DNA from: JBQLZO01 sp052168315
GTDB taxonomy: Bacteria; Planctomycetota; Phycisphaerae; Phycisphaerales; UBA1924
Length of the DNA stretch: 64,000 bases
Assembly: GCA_052168315.1 (NCBI GenBank)
Contig: JBQLZO010000050.1
Coordinates: forward strand, 149,478-213,477
Reading direction: 5' to 3'
Below the pieces are notes generated by a model. That model saw nothing but the letters and a program-made list of their open reading frames with translations, was not told the origin of the DNA and did not search any database. Below are positions 42,770 through 51,257 of this stretch, one piece after another; within the stretch, counting starts at the first letter, position 1; the number at the start of each line of letters is the position of its first letter. The translations under genes were made by a program, and so were the position numbers.

Positions 42770-43633
42770 TCACCCCGCCCGCGTCGCCACTCCAACCGCC
42801 GCGCCCGCGGCCGAACCACGCCGCTGGTGCGCACCGCACTCGAACGGATGCCAGTCATCCCACGCCCGCCCGGCATCGGGCGCTGCCACCGTGAACGCCG
42901 CGAACCGATCTGTGCCCGCAACGCCACGCTCGATCTCGCGCACATTCAGGTTCAGCCGCGCGTACTCCGTCGCCGCACGCACGCTCCCCATCCACTGATC
43001 ATCCACGACCAGCAGCCCGCCCGGCACGATCAGCCGGCACATCATCACGATGTCGATCAGCGCGTTCTCGAACCAGTGCGCGCCATCCACGAACCCGATC
43101 TCGAACCGCTCGCCCGATCCCACCAGCGCCGGCAGCGCGATCTCCGAAGGCGCTTCGATCAACGCGACCCGGTCCCACATCCCCGCATCCTCGCACAAGC
43201 ACACCGCCGCCCCATCCATCTGTTCCGCATGGCGCTGACCAGGATCGATCGCCGTGTGCCGATGCCACGCGCCCAGCCCCGCCCGCTCCGCGCCCAGCGC
43301 CATCCACAGCGCGCTCAGCCCCAGCCCGAACCCCGTCTCGACCGTGCGCACATCTGCATCCGATGCGCCCGCACTCCGACCGACCGAGCGCCACTCGCCA
43401 TTGGAACGCTCGACCAGATGCCGCTCGACCAGCCCCGCCAGCGCCCCTCCCGCCGGCTCGCTGAGCCCCACCGGAAAGACCGCGCGCATCCCACCGCTCG
43501 CCGTGCGCACGGCCCCCTCCCGGTACGCATCCCCCAGCACACGCCCGATCTGCGATCGTCCATCCACGGTGTTCATCACGCCCATCGATCGGCCAATCGC
43601 CCCGCCTGCGCGCCGCAACCACCGTGCTCCCAT
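42770..43633 (-). CDS. Class I SAM-dependent methyltransferase-like protein
   Basis: 287 residues from the ATG at 43633; alternative starts are GTG at 43651 and GTG at 43723, and none has a decisive ribosome-binding site. A Rossmann methyltransferase core is suggested by VETGFGLGLSALWMALG (motif I region, GxGxG-like), an acidic strand end, and FEIGFVDGAHWFENALIDIV followed by LIVPGGLLVVDDQWM, the pattern of the Methyltransf_24 group that includes glycan- and lipid-modifying enzymes. The substrate is unknown. It converges on otsB-GH15 with 27 bases between. Confidence 0.65.
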   Translation of the reverse strand: MGARWLRRAGGAIGRSMGVMNTVDGRSQIGRVLGDAYREGAVRTASGGMRAVFPVGLSEPAGGALAGLVERHLVERSNGEWRSVGRSAGASDADVRTVETGFGLGLSALWMALGAERAGLGAWHRHTAIDPGQRHAEQMDGAAVCLCEDAGMWDRVALIEAPSEIALPALVGSGERFEIGFVDGAHWFENALIDIVMMCRLIVPGGLLVVDDQWMGSVRAATEYARLNLNVREIERGVAGTDRFAAFTVAAPDAGRAWDDWHPFECGAHQRRGSAAGAAVGVATRAG

Positions 43634-43723
43634 CCGCACCCCCCGGTTCACGGCGAGCCCCCACCACCACTCACCCCGCTTCACCCCAGCGCCGAGGGCC
43701 GCGCAGCGAATGAGCAGAACCAC

Positions 43724-44209
43724 TCATCCTCGCCTTGTCTTTGCGCAACATGAACAGGATCTGAACCGACGCCGCGACGATCAGTGCGGCCGCGCTCATC
43801 ACTCCGCCCCGAAGCGCCTTCCAGCCCCGCCGAAGACCCATCCATCCGACGCCGCACTCGCGTGCTCGCACCAGCGCACGCCGCGCGCCAACACAATGCT
43901 CAGACGCCGTTCAATTCATGTAAATGCGCGCTTCCCGTCCGCCACGCCGCCAACCGCTTCGTATGCTGGGAACCAGTTCAGGGTGTGCGGCGGTCGCGCC
44001 CTGACACACGAACGACCCGAACCCACGCGTCGCATCGATTCCAATGGCCACGGTTGCAAACAACAACCCGCACATGGAACAGCGCGGTGGACTCACTCTC
44101 GTTCGTGAACGCTCGCCCGCCACACGAATGACCCGTTGACGATGCGATCCCAGGCCCTCCCGTGGGCGAACAGAGGGCATCACACTCGCATCGGTATGGA
44201 GCGCGGCCA
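43724..44209. other. Intergenic region upstream of the prepilin-like gene
   Basis: About 490 bases. A minus-strand frame at 43671-43871 encodes a possible 66-residue peptide with one hydrophobic segment (MSAAALIVAASVQILFML), without convincing support. The remainder is relatively AT-rich around 43910-43930 and may hold the promoter of the prepilin-like gene. Confidence 0.35.
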
Positions 44210-45298
44210 ATGACCAGAAGCCCCCGCAGAACCAACCGTTTCGCCGGATTCACCCTGATCGAACTCCTCGTCGTCGTGGCGATCATCGCGCTGCTCATCG
44301 GCATCCTCGTGCCCGCCCTCGGCGCGGCACGCACCGAAGGACGCGCCGCCGTCTCCGCCTCAAACCAGCGCCAGATCGGTCAGGCCGTCGCCACCTATGT
44401 CGCCGACTTCCAGTACTTCCCGCCCTCCTATGTCTACGGCAACCGCGAGACCGGCCTCGGCTGGAATGTCGACGACCAGATCAGCGGCTCCTCCGGCAAC
44501 CCCGTCGATGTGACCTTCGGCTATGTCCACTGGTCCACCGCCCTCTTCGACATCCAGTCCCTCAACATCGAAGCCTTCGAAGCGCCCGTCCTCAACGATG
44601 GCGGCGCCCCCGCCACCAACCCCGGCTCGAACCCCAACGACTGGGTCCCCAACCAGCAGGACGATGCCGGCAACACCCAGAACAGCACCCCCTCCGACTA
44701 TCCGGAAGACCGCCAGGCCAAGCGCGTCGCGTTCTCCGGCAACGATGCCATCTTCCCCCGGAACAAGTTCGTCCGCGCCGGCGGGTCGACCCAGCCCCTC
44801 CGCCTCTACCAACTCGTCCAGACCGGACGCATCACCGACGAGGCCCGCACCATCCTCGCCGCCGAGTTCAACGGCGTCGCCGACTACCGCGCCGTTTCCC
44901 AGTCCCTCGGCGGCGACGCCATCCGCATCAAGTCCCACCGCCCCATCTCCCCGTTCGTTCCCGGCGGCGGGTTCGGTGCCGCCTCCGAGTGGCCCGATGT
45001 CCAGGACACCGACCTTTCGCCCAGCGGCGGCTTCAGCTTCTACTACCCCGAGGAGACCCTCTACACCCAGTTCGAGGCCGCGCGCGTCTCGCCCGAGGCC
45101 GGCATCCTCGACAATGTCCCGCCCCTGGCCGTCGGCCAGCACTACCCCGGCGGCAAGTCGAACTTCGTCTTCGCCGATGGGCATGTCGAGCGACTCTCAC
45201 CCCAGGAAACCTTCGACCGCTTCCTCTGGGGCGATCGCTACTACAGCCTGACCGGACCCAACAAGGTCTTCCGAGGCGTCTGGACCGAAGCCGAGTGA
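44210..45298 (+). CDS. Type II pseudopilin-like protein with H-X9-DG motif
   Basis: 362 residues. The ATG at 44210 has GGAG 8 bases upstream. The leader RTNRFAG is followed by FTLIELLVVVAIIALLIGIL, a prepilin peptidase site with the conserved Glu5 of the mature protein and a hydrophobic assembly helix. The large extracellular part ends with KSNFVFADGHVERLSPQETF, the FADGHV element found in the numerous DUF1559-type proteins of planctomycetes. These form pseudopilus-like surface structures or act in export; the specific role is unknown. A terminator hairpin follows at once. Confidence 0.85.
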   Translation: MTRSPRRTNRFAGFTLIELLVVVAIIALLIGILVPALGAARTEGRAAVSASNQRQIGQAVATYVADFQYFPPSYVYGNRETGLGWNVDDQISGSSGNPVDVTFGYVHWSTALFDIQSLNIEAFEAPVLNDGGAPATNPGSNPNDWVPNQQDDAGNTQNSTPSDYPEDRQAKRVAFSGNDAIFPRNKFVRAGGSTQPLRLYQLVQTGRITDEARTILAAEFNGVADYRAVSQSLGGDAIRIKSHRPISPFVPGGGFGAASEWPDVQDTDLSPSGGFSFYYPEETLYTQFEAARVSPEAGILDNVPPLAVGQHYPGGKSNFVFADGHVERLSPQETFDRFLWGDRYYSLTGPNKVFRGVWTEAE

Positions 45299-45731
45299 TC
45301 TTCCCGGCGTGGAGGCGAGAGCCCCCACGCCGATTTGCTTTCCGGACCATGCATCAACGCGGAGCGCACGGCCGCGCTCCGCCCGATGGTGGACATCAAC
45401 GCGGCGATCGACACGGGTCTCGCCGCCCGATGGTGGACATGGACTGGAGACAGCCCCGAGCGCGACGATCCGATCGTCGCTGCCTGCGAGCCACGCCACA
45501 CGGCGTGCATCGCACGCATCCGGCTGTCCGTCCCGCCTCGGAGTTGTCGCGGCATCGATCCCGATCCGCCGCGCCGCAAGCACCCACCGCCCAACGGGCA
45601 TGGATCACACATTCACACGAGGCGGCGCCGCGCCGCCCGCTCACGAGTTTCTCGACGCTCGCGCGATGTTCGTGCGGGTGGGGTATCTGTGGGCCCGGAG
45701 ACGCTCCGGGCAAACTGGAGAGGTTTGAATC
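45299..45731. other. Intergenic region between the pseudopilin and PstS-like genes
   Basis: 433 bases. It holds the terminator at 45306 and a 17-base direct repeat CGCCCGATGGTGGACAT at 45380-45396 and 45424-45440. No gene is supportable. Confidence 0.5.
45306..45331 (+). terminator. Rho-independent terminator after the pseudopilin gene
   Basis: GGCGTGGAGGC-GAGA-GCCCCCACGCC (one mismatch) followed by GATTTGCTTTCC. It begins 8 bases after the stop codon. Confidence 0.7.
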
Positions 45732-48509
45732 ATGAAGACCAGGAACCTGCTTGCTCTCGTCGCCGCGTGCGGCGGCATCGCCGGCCTCGCGACCATCGCC
45801 TCGGGCGCCAAGGTCGTGAACATCTCGGGCGCCACGCTGCTCGAGAACTTCAACTCGTCCGCCGCTTCCACCATCGACTTCATCGATGTCGATGGCGACC
45901 AGCGCGCCCGCGCCTTCGCCTCGCCCCTCGTCCCGGGCGGGCTCGGCAACAACGACCAGCTCGCCCCGTTCATCCTCCCCCCGCTGGCCGATGAGACCCA
46001 GCAGACATGGGCCATCCAGTACCGCGCCGTCGGGTCGGTCAACGGCGTCCGCGAGTTCGTCCAGTTCAACAACCTCTCCCCCGCCACCGGCGCGGACATG
46101 GACGGCGAGCTCTTCCTCGCCGAGAACGCCTACTACAACGGCGTGAAGTATGTCGATCAGAACGCCGGACCGCTGGGCGCCTTCAACCCCGCCAACCCCG
46201 GCGGCGCCCCCGTCCGCGGCCGCTTCTCCGACAACGAGGCCGTCCTCACCGCCAACCCCGCCACCGAGGGCATCTCCATCGACCTCGCGGTCAGCGATGT
46301 CCCGGGCGCGTGGAACTTCACCCTCGGCACCGCCATGGACGCCGATCCGGATCGCACCCCCGGCACGGTCGGCTACGGCGCCAATCCGCTCGTCGCCGTC
46401 GACAAGGCCACCGGGCTCCCCCTCGATCCCTCCTTCGGCACCGACCGCGAGAACACCCTCTCCGACATCGGCGACCTCGTCCTCTTCGATCCGAACAACC
46501 CGCTCCCGCCCTCGGACCCGAACTACAACAAGCAGATCTTCAACACCTCCTTCGCCTGGGTGCCCATCGCCACCATCACCAACCTCGGCGTTGGCATCAC
46601 CGAGATCGACACCACGCAGATCCAGTGGTCGGGCATCTCCGGACGCCTCAAGACCGGCGAGAACCTGATGGTCTGCACCCGTGACTCCGGCTCCGGCACC
46701 CGCAACGGGTACTGGAACTCCCGCGGGCTCGATCCCTCCTGGGGCTACGGCGAGAATGTCGGCCCCCGCTCAAATGACTCGGTCACCGACCTGCTCGGCC
46801 CGAACTTCCAGCCCTCCAACCGCGGCGGCTCCGGACGCATGGAGAGCACCACCCGCCGCCACCGCCTCGCCATCGGGCACACCGGCGCCGAGCGCGGCGT
46901 GACCACCTCCGGCGGCGGATTCCTCGCCTCCGGCCAGCTCGAGATCATCGCCGAGCGCAACGACACCGATCCGAACAACGAGGCCGTCGGGTACTTCCGC
47001 CCCAACACCGCTTCCATCGTCAACAACTCCACCGTCGAGTCGTGGCGCTACGGATCCAACGGCTCGCTGCTCTCGCTCGGCTCCAAGTTCGCCGAGCCGT
47101 TCCCCACCCTCGTCGCCCCGCTCGTCTCGGCAGATGTCGCCAACCTCTACGGCGACACCTCCGTGCCCGCGATGAACAACCCCTGGGCCGCCGCCTACCT
47201 CAACAACATCTTCCTCTCCGTCGCCGCCTTCGATGTGACCTTCCTCGGCGACCCAGCCCTCGACCAGACCCCCGGCGAGTTCATCGCCACCCGCTTCATC
47301 CTCGCCTCCTCCCTCGACTACGACCAGACCGACCTCAACCCCACCGAGTGGGTCCCCAATGTCGCGTTCAACCAGGACCTCCAGGACCTGGCCCTGACCA
47401 ACGCCTCCAACACCCTCAACGACCCCGGGTACGCCAACTTCGGCTTCTACACCACCTCCGGCCAGGTCCCGCAGCGCACCGCCGGGCTCGACTACAACGA
47501 CGGCGCCTTCCCGGCCAACAACTACCTCCGGCTCAACGGCAATGTCCTCTCCTACAACAACCCGCTCCCCGCGGGCGACCGCAACATCCTCTGCGGCGAT
47601 GCCAACGATGATGGCGTCCGCAACCTCGCCGACGCCGCCTCTCTGGTCCTCCTGGCCCGCACCCGCGTCGAGGGCAACATCAACCTCTGGCCCGCCAACG
47701 ACCGGACCATCTGCCCCGAGGTCATCGCCGACTTCAACGGCGACGGCTTCTGCAACTTCGAGGATGTCCGCTACTTCGCCGACGGGCTCGCGCTCGATCC
47801 GGCCAACGGCGGCGCCCTCAACCGCCTCGCCGGCTTCGAGGCCGTCGACAACGCCTACCCCGGCGGCAACATCTTCGGCACCACCATCAACGGCTCGCTC
47901 GCCGGATACCAGGCCGGGTACTCGGCCGCCGACATCGCCGGCGGCGCCTCGCTCCCGATCAAGGGCTTCGCCCCCGTCGGGCACGATGGCAATGTCGACC
48001 TCGCCGATGTCGACTATGTCGGCCGCAACTTCGGTGACTTCTCGATCCTCGAGCAGGCCGCCGCGATGGACCTCTCGGCCGACATGAACGGCGACCTCGT
48101 CGTCGATCAGGCCGACCTCTGCTGGGTCGTCCAGACCGTGCTCGGCACCGTCTTCGGCGACCTGAACCTCGACGGCGTCGCCAACGCCGCCGACCTGGCC
48201 ATCGCCACCGGCAACCTCGGCACCGGCTCCACCTACGCCCAGGGCGATGTCGACTTCGACGGCGATGTCGATGCCGACGACCTCGACCTCATCAACGACT
48301 ACATCGCCGGCTTCGACCCCTGCGTCCCCGCCCCGACCTGCTCCGGCGATGTCAACGGTGACAACGAGACCAACTCGGACGACCTGGGCATCCTGCTCAG
48401 CTCCTTCGGCTCCTCCGTCACCCCGAACACCAACGGCGACCTCGACGGCGATGGCGATGTCGACTCCGACGACCTGGGCCTCCTGCTCAGCGACTTCGGC
48501 TGCGAGTGA
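45732..48509 (+). CDS. PstS-like binding protein with dockerin repeats
   Basis: 925 residues, exported (signal MKTRNLLALVAACGGIAGLATIASGA). The first half resembles phosphate-type periplasmic binding proteins: VNISGATLLENFN at the start, SGISGRLKTGENLMVCTRDSGSGTRNGYWNS with the RDSGSGTR anion-binding loop, and SVAAFDVTFLGDPALDQTPGEFIATRFIL. The second half consists of EF-hand-like calcium motifs (GDANDDGVRNLADAASL, DFNGDGFCNFEDV, GDLNLDGVANAADLA, GDVDFDGDVDADDLD) and two terminal dockerin-like repeats. It is probably attached to the cell surface or a matrix, with anion capture or a structural role; transport is unlikely because no ABC genes are near. A strong terminator follows. Confidence 0.8.
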   Translation: MKTRNLLALVAACGGIAGLATIASGAKVVNISGATLLENFNSSAASTIDFIDVDGDQRARAFASPLVPGGLGNNDQLAPFILPPLADETQQTWAIQYRAVGSVNGVREFVQFNNLSPATGADMDGELFLAENAYYNGVKYVDQNAGPLGAFNPANPGGAPVRGRFSDNEAVLTANPATEGISIDLAVSDVPGAWNFTLGTAMDADPDRTPGTVGYGANPLVAVDKATGLPLDPSFGTDRENTLSDIGDLVLFDPNNPLPPSDPNYNKQIFNTSFAWVPIATITNLGVGITEIDTTQIQWSGISGRLKTGENLMVCTRDSGSGTRNGYWNSRGLDPSWGYGENVGPRSNDSVTDLLGPNFQPSNRGGSGRMESTTRRHRLAIGHTGAERGVTTSGGGFLASGQLEIIAERNDTDPNNEAVGYFRPNTASIVNNSTVESWRYGSNGSLLSLGSKFAEPFPTLVAPLVSADVANLYGDTSVPAMNNPWAAAYLNNIFLSVAAFDVTFLGDPALDQTPGEFIATRFILASSLDYDQTDLNPTEWVPNVAFNQDLQDLALTNASNTLNDPGYANFGFYTTSGQVPQRTAGLDYNDGAFPANNYLRLNGNVLSYNNPLPAGDRNILCGDANDDGVRNLADAASLVLLARTRVEGNINLWPANDRTICPEVIADFNGDGFCNFEDVRYFADGLALDPANGGALNRLAGFEAVDNAYPGGNIFGTTINGSLAGYQAGYSAADIAGGASLPIKGFAPVGHDGNVDLADVDYVGRNFGDFSILEQAAAMDLSADMNGDLVVDQADLCWVVQTVLGTVFGDLNLDGVANAADLAIATGNLGTGSTYAQGDVDFDGDVDADDLDLINDYIAGFDPCVPAPTCSGDVNGDNETNSDDLGILLSSFGSSVTPNTNGDLDGDGDVDSDDLGLLLSDFGCE

Positions 48510-48559
48510 TCCTCGCCCACGCCCCCACAACTCCGGCATAGCCCGGAGCTGATCTGACC

Positions 48560-48591
48560 GCGTATCGCCGGGACTCCACCCGGCGATACGC
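48560..48591 (+). terminator. Rho-independent terminator after the PstS-like gene
   Basis: GCGTATCGCCGGG-ACTCCA-CCCGGCGATACGC, a perfect 13-bp stem, followed by TTTCACT. Confidence 0.8.
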
Positions 48592-48651
48592 TTTCACTGA
48601 CCATCCGCATACCACGCATCGAACGCCTGACTCCAAACGGAAAGCGCCACC

Positions 48652-50166
48652 ATGCCAGCGATCCGACACATCGTCCACTCGACGCGCCAGGCCCTCGCAC
48701 CGATCGCCGCCGCGTGCGCAGCGCTGGTGCCCATCGCACACGCCACGGCCCAGAACTCCGGCCCCATCCCCGCGATCATCCTCCAGCAGCCCGCCGCGCC
48801 GGAGATGCGCCTCGACGGATCGTTCTCCGATTGGCTCCGGATCCCCCCCGCGGCCGTGGACCCGTCCGGGGATGCCGAGGGACCGATGGACCTCCGCGCT
48901 GTCTGGCTGGCCAACCGCGCCCACGCCATCTGGCTCGCTCTCGAGTTCAACGACGACTCGACGCTGTTCCGCAACGAAGCCGGCGATGCGGACATGAGCA
49001 TGCACATCACCCTCCCCGGCGACCGCCTCGTCACGATCGACCTCGCCCGCGGCGGATACTGGCTCACCGACTCCACGACCGACGACGCCACGCGCCAGCC
49101 GATCCACTGGGATGAACTCGACCTCCGCGTGATGCCCTCGCACGCCTCGCGCCGCTTCGAGCTGTCCTTCTCGCTCCTGCGCCAGGGCGTCGAGATCGGC
49201 GACATCATCGAGTTGCGCTTCTCCGGCAACGATGCCCTCGACGAGCCCATCCGCTTCAGGCTGGTCGACAGCCAGTCGGCGCTCACCCGCCGCCCCGTCG
49301 GCCCACAGGCCATTGACCAATCGCCGCGCGCGGCGTTCCGCATCGCCTCGTACAACACCGATGGCGCCGGGCTGATCGTGCCGACCAACCCCGACCGCCG
49401 CGAGCGCCTCGCCCGCGTCGTCAAGGCCGCCGCCGCCGACATCTACTGCTTCCAGAACGATCCCACCGACAGCGCCGAGACCCTCCGCCGTCGCATCGAG
49501 GGCATCGACCCGCACTCCAACGCGGGCGAGTGGAATGTCGTGCTCACGCGCGGCTCCGCGATCGCCACGACGCATCCCATCCTCCCGCTCCCGCCGCTCG
49601 AGGATGCGCGCATCGCCGGCGCGATCGTCACCCTCCCCACCGGCGATCCAAGCACCGAGCCGCGCGCGATCGCGGTCTACTCCGCCCACCTGCCCGAGGG
49701 CGGCGGGCCGGACTCCTCGCAGGACACCGCGCGCATCCGCCAGGCCGAACTCATCGCGGCCCAGCTCGATCGCCTCCGCTCCGGATCGCTCGGCGAGGCC
49801 TTCGAACCCTATGCCAATGCCCCGGCCATCCTCGCCGGCACGCTCAACATCACCGGCTCGGAACTCCCCCGCATCACGCTCGAAGAGTCGGCAGAACTCC
49901 GCTTCGCCGAGCTCCCGCACATGCTCACCGACCAGCTCGACACCTGGCACGACCACGCCTCGAACCTGCCCCCGGCCACCCTCGACCACATGGCCTTCAC
50001 CCCCGGCATCGACATCGCCCTGGGCTTCGTCGTCAATGTCCGCCGCCTCGGCCCGGTGCTGGCGCGCCAGTCCGGCATGCACCGCGCCGACTTCGAAGCC
50101 ACCCCACACATGATGCTCATCGCCGACTGCACCTTCGACTCCGAACCGACCAGCGCCCGCGACTAA
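48652..50166 (+). CDS. Exported endonuclease/exonuclease/phosphatase-like protein
   Basis: 504 residues. An Ala-rich signal (PIAAACAALVPIAHATAQ) is followed by a beta-sandwich of about 180 residues resembling the CBM9-like sugar-binding fold (DGSFSDWLRIPP, AVWLANRAHAIWLALEFNDD). A C-terminal EEP-like domain comes next (FRIASYNTDGAG, ADIYCFQND, IAVYSAHLPEG, APAILAGTLNITGSE, ATLDHMAFTP). The usual EEP residues are partly changed (SYNTDG for the metal-binding N, GTLN in place of GDFN), so catalysis is uncertain. Probably an extracellular nuclease or phosphoesterase, or a descendant without activity. Confidence 0.65.
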   Translation: MPAIRHIVHSTRQALAPIAAACAALVPIAHATAQNSGPIPAIILQQPAAPEMRLDGSFSDWLRIPPAAVDPSGDAEGPMDLRAVWLANRAHAIWLALEFNDDSTLFRNEAGDADMSMHITLPGDRLVTIDLARGGYWLTDSTTDDATRQPIHWDELDLRVMPSHASRRFELSFSLLRQGVEIGDIIELRFSGNDALDEPIRFRLVDSQSALTRRPVGPQAIDQSPRAAFRIASYNTDGAGLIVPTNPDRRERLARVVKAAAADIYCFQNDPTDSAETLRRRIEGIDPHSNAGEWNVVLTRGSAIATTHPILPLPPLEDARIAGAIVTLPTGDPSTEPRAIAVYSAHLPEGGGPDSSQDTARIRQAELIAAQLDRLRSGSLGEAFEPYANAPAILAGTLNITGSELPRITLEESAELRFAELPHMLTDQLDTWHDHASNLPPATLDHMAFTPGIDIALGFVVNVRRLGPVLARQSGMHRADFEATPHMMLIADCTFDSEPTSARD

Positions 50167-50319
50167 TCCGCAGCGCGCCCTTGCGAGCCCACCCGCCAGA
50201 ATCGCGCCGACCGACAAAAACAACACGACCTCCGCAAGCGCCACGCGCCCGGAGGCCTTCGGTTCGACGATCATCTCATCGCAGCGGAGCCCGATCGTCC
50301 TGATGGATGACTCGGCAAG

Positions 50320-50340
50320 TGGGCCTGGGAGGATTCGAAC
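50320..50340 (-). repeat. tRNA 3'-end fragment (att scar)
   Basis: On the minus strand: T-loop TTCGAAT, T-stem strand CCTCC, acceptor strand CAGGCCC and discriminator A. The 5' side of the T-stem does not pair, and no tRNA body follows, so this is only the part duplicated by integration. Isotype cannot be told. Confidence 0.6.
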
Positions 50341-50383
50341 GCACCCATGAAATCCCGAGAAAAACCGCAAGATCTCGCTCATG

Positions 50384-50402
50384 CGACGCAGAATCCGGCG
50401 CA
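50384..50402. repeat. Tandem arm-type motif of the scar
   Basis: CGACGCA-GAATC-CGGCGCA, 12-base period, 43 bases inside the scar core, the same geometry as the right arm sites of elements 1 (48 bases) and 2 (40 bases). In this orientation the element 2 units read GACGCAC and AACGCAC. Confidence 0.45.
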
Positions 50403-51128
50403 CTTCGCCTGGATCCGGCGGTCCAGGCCCTCGCAGATCGGTGGTACCTGCTGAGCCCGAGAATCCGTTCGGCGATCCTTGCCATCGCTGGCGTGGACCT
50501 CGATGGCCCGGCGCCAGGTGTCCCGCCTGAGACCGTGCCAAGGACCGAGACGCCCGGCCCCCCCACACCCGAGACCTCCACCGACTGACCAACCCGCCGC
50601 GGCATACCCGGCGGGGAGCGGCGTGGCTTCGGCCTTGCTCGGCTTCGGCGTGGTGCCGATGGCGACGCGGTTCCACTCCGACTGGGAAACCACCATGGCA
50701 CCCTCGACCACCTCGACCTCCACGAACATCGACACCCCGACCGGCACCACCACCAAGCCGACGGCGGCGACGCCCGCCCGCTCGAAGGCCGTCAAGGCGA
50801 AGACGAAGCGCAAGACTAGCAATTCGGGGAGGGCGCGGCGACCCGCCCCGACGCTCGGCTCCACGCTCTCGCAGCACATCGCGGCCGGGTACCTGAACGA
50901 CGCCTCGCCCGGCGCCTTGCGGGCGCTGATCGTGCTCCTGGCCGAGCGTCTGGTGGATGCCAGCGCCAAGACGCCGGCGGAGCTGGACGCCCTCGGCATC
51001 CCGGCCGAGGACACTTTGCGTGGCACCGGGGATCGCGAAGCGGCAGAAGTGTCGCCCACCCCCATCTTTGCTGCCAACGAACGCCCCCACCCCCGGGGCA
51101 TACCCCCGCGCCGGGGAGCGGCTACGGA

Positions 51129-51190
51129 CATGGGACCCGCCATCGACTACTCGCTCACCAGAACCGCGGTTCTGCGCAGTGGGTCCCATG
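51129..51190. repeat. Nested inverted repeat downstream of dnaE2
   Basis: CATGGGACCC (51129-51138) pairs perfectly with GGGTCCCATG (51181-51190), and the palindrome AGAACCGCGGTTCT (51160-51173) lies inside. It may act as a terminator for dnaE2 or be an end of a lost element. Confidence 0.5.
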
Positions 51191-51257
51191 CTTGGCGGAA
51201 TCCGGAGGGAGTGGAGATTGGTTGTGAGGCTCGTCCGAACGGGAGAATCCGGAGGGG

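Larger units (their letters stand above)
50307..50588 (+). other. Solo right-end module (integrase C-terminal scar)
   Basis: 93 codons. The start is read through the tRNA-end sequence (GLGGFER), as in the modules of elements 1 and 2, and then comes LADRWYLLSPRIRSAILAIA, alignable with their W-x2-L-P-x2-V-R motif, ending in a Pro/Thr tail. No integrase gene remains nearby. Best explained as the right end of a lost element that used another (t)RNA gene. It is possibly not expressed. Confidence 0.5.
50167..51257. other. Scarred intergenic region holding a remnant integrative element
   Basis: About 1.1 kb. It contains the tRNA-end att scar, a tandem arm-type motif, the integrase-tail module, a doubtful plus-strand frame (ATG 50695; Thr/Lys-rich head, then LGSTLSQHIAAGYLNDASPGAL) that runs antisense into dnaE2 and so has probably lost its end, and a nested inverted repeat at 51129. 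The motif GGCATACCC...GGGGAGCGGC occurs twice, near 50597-50620 and 51099-51124. Confidence 0.5.

Noticed and set aside
43671..43871. Small membrane peptide gene
   Set aside because: One hydrophobic segment but no ribosome-binding site and unstable boundaries; left as a remark in the intergenic entry.
45380..45440. 17-base direct repeat as a mobile-element footprint
   Set aside because: Single pair, no terminal inverted repeats and no gene between; probably chance or local slippage.
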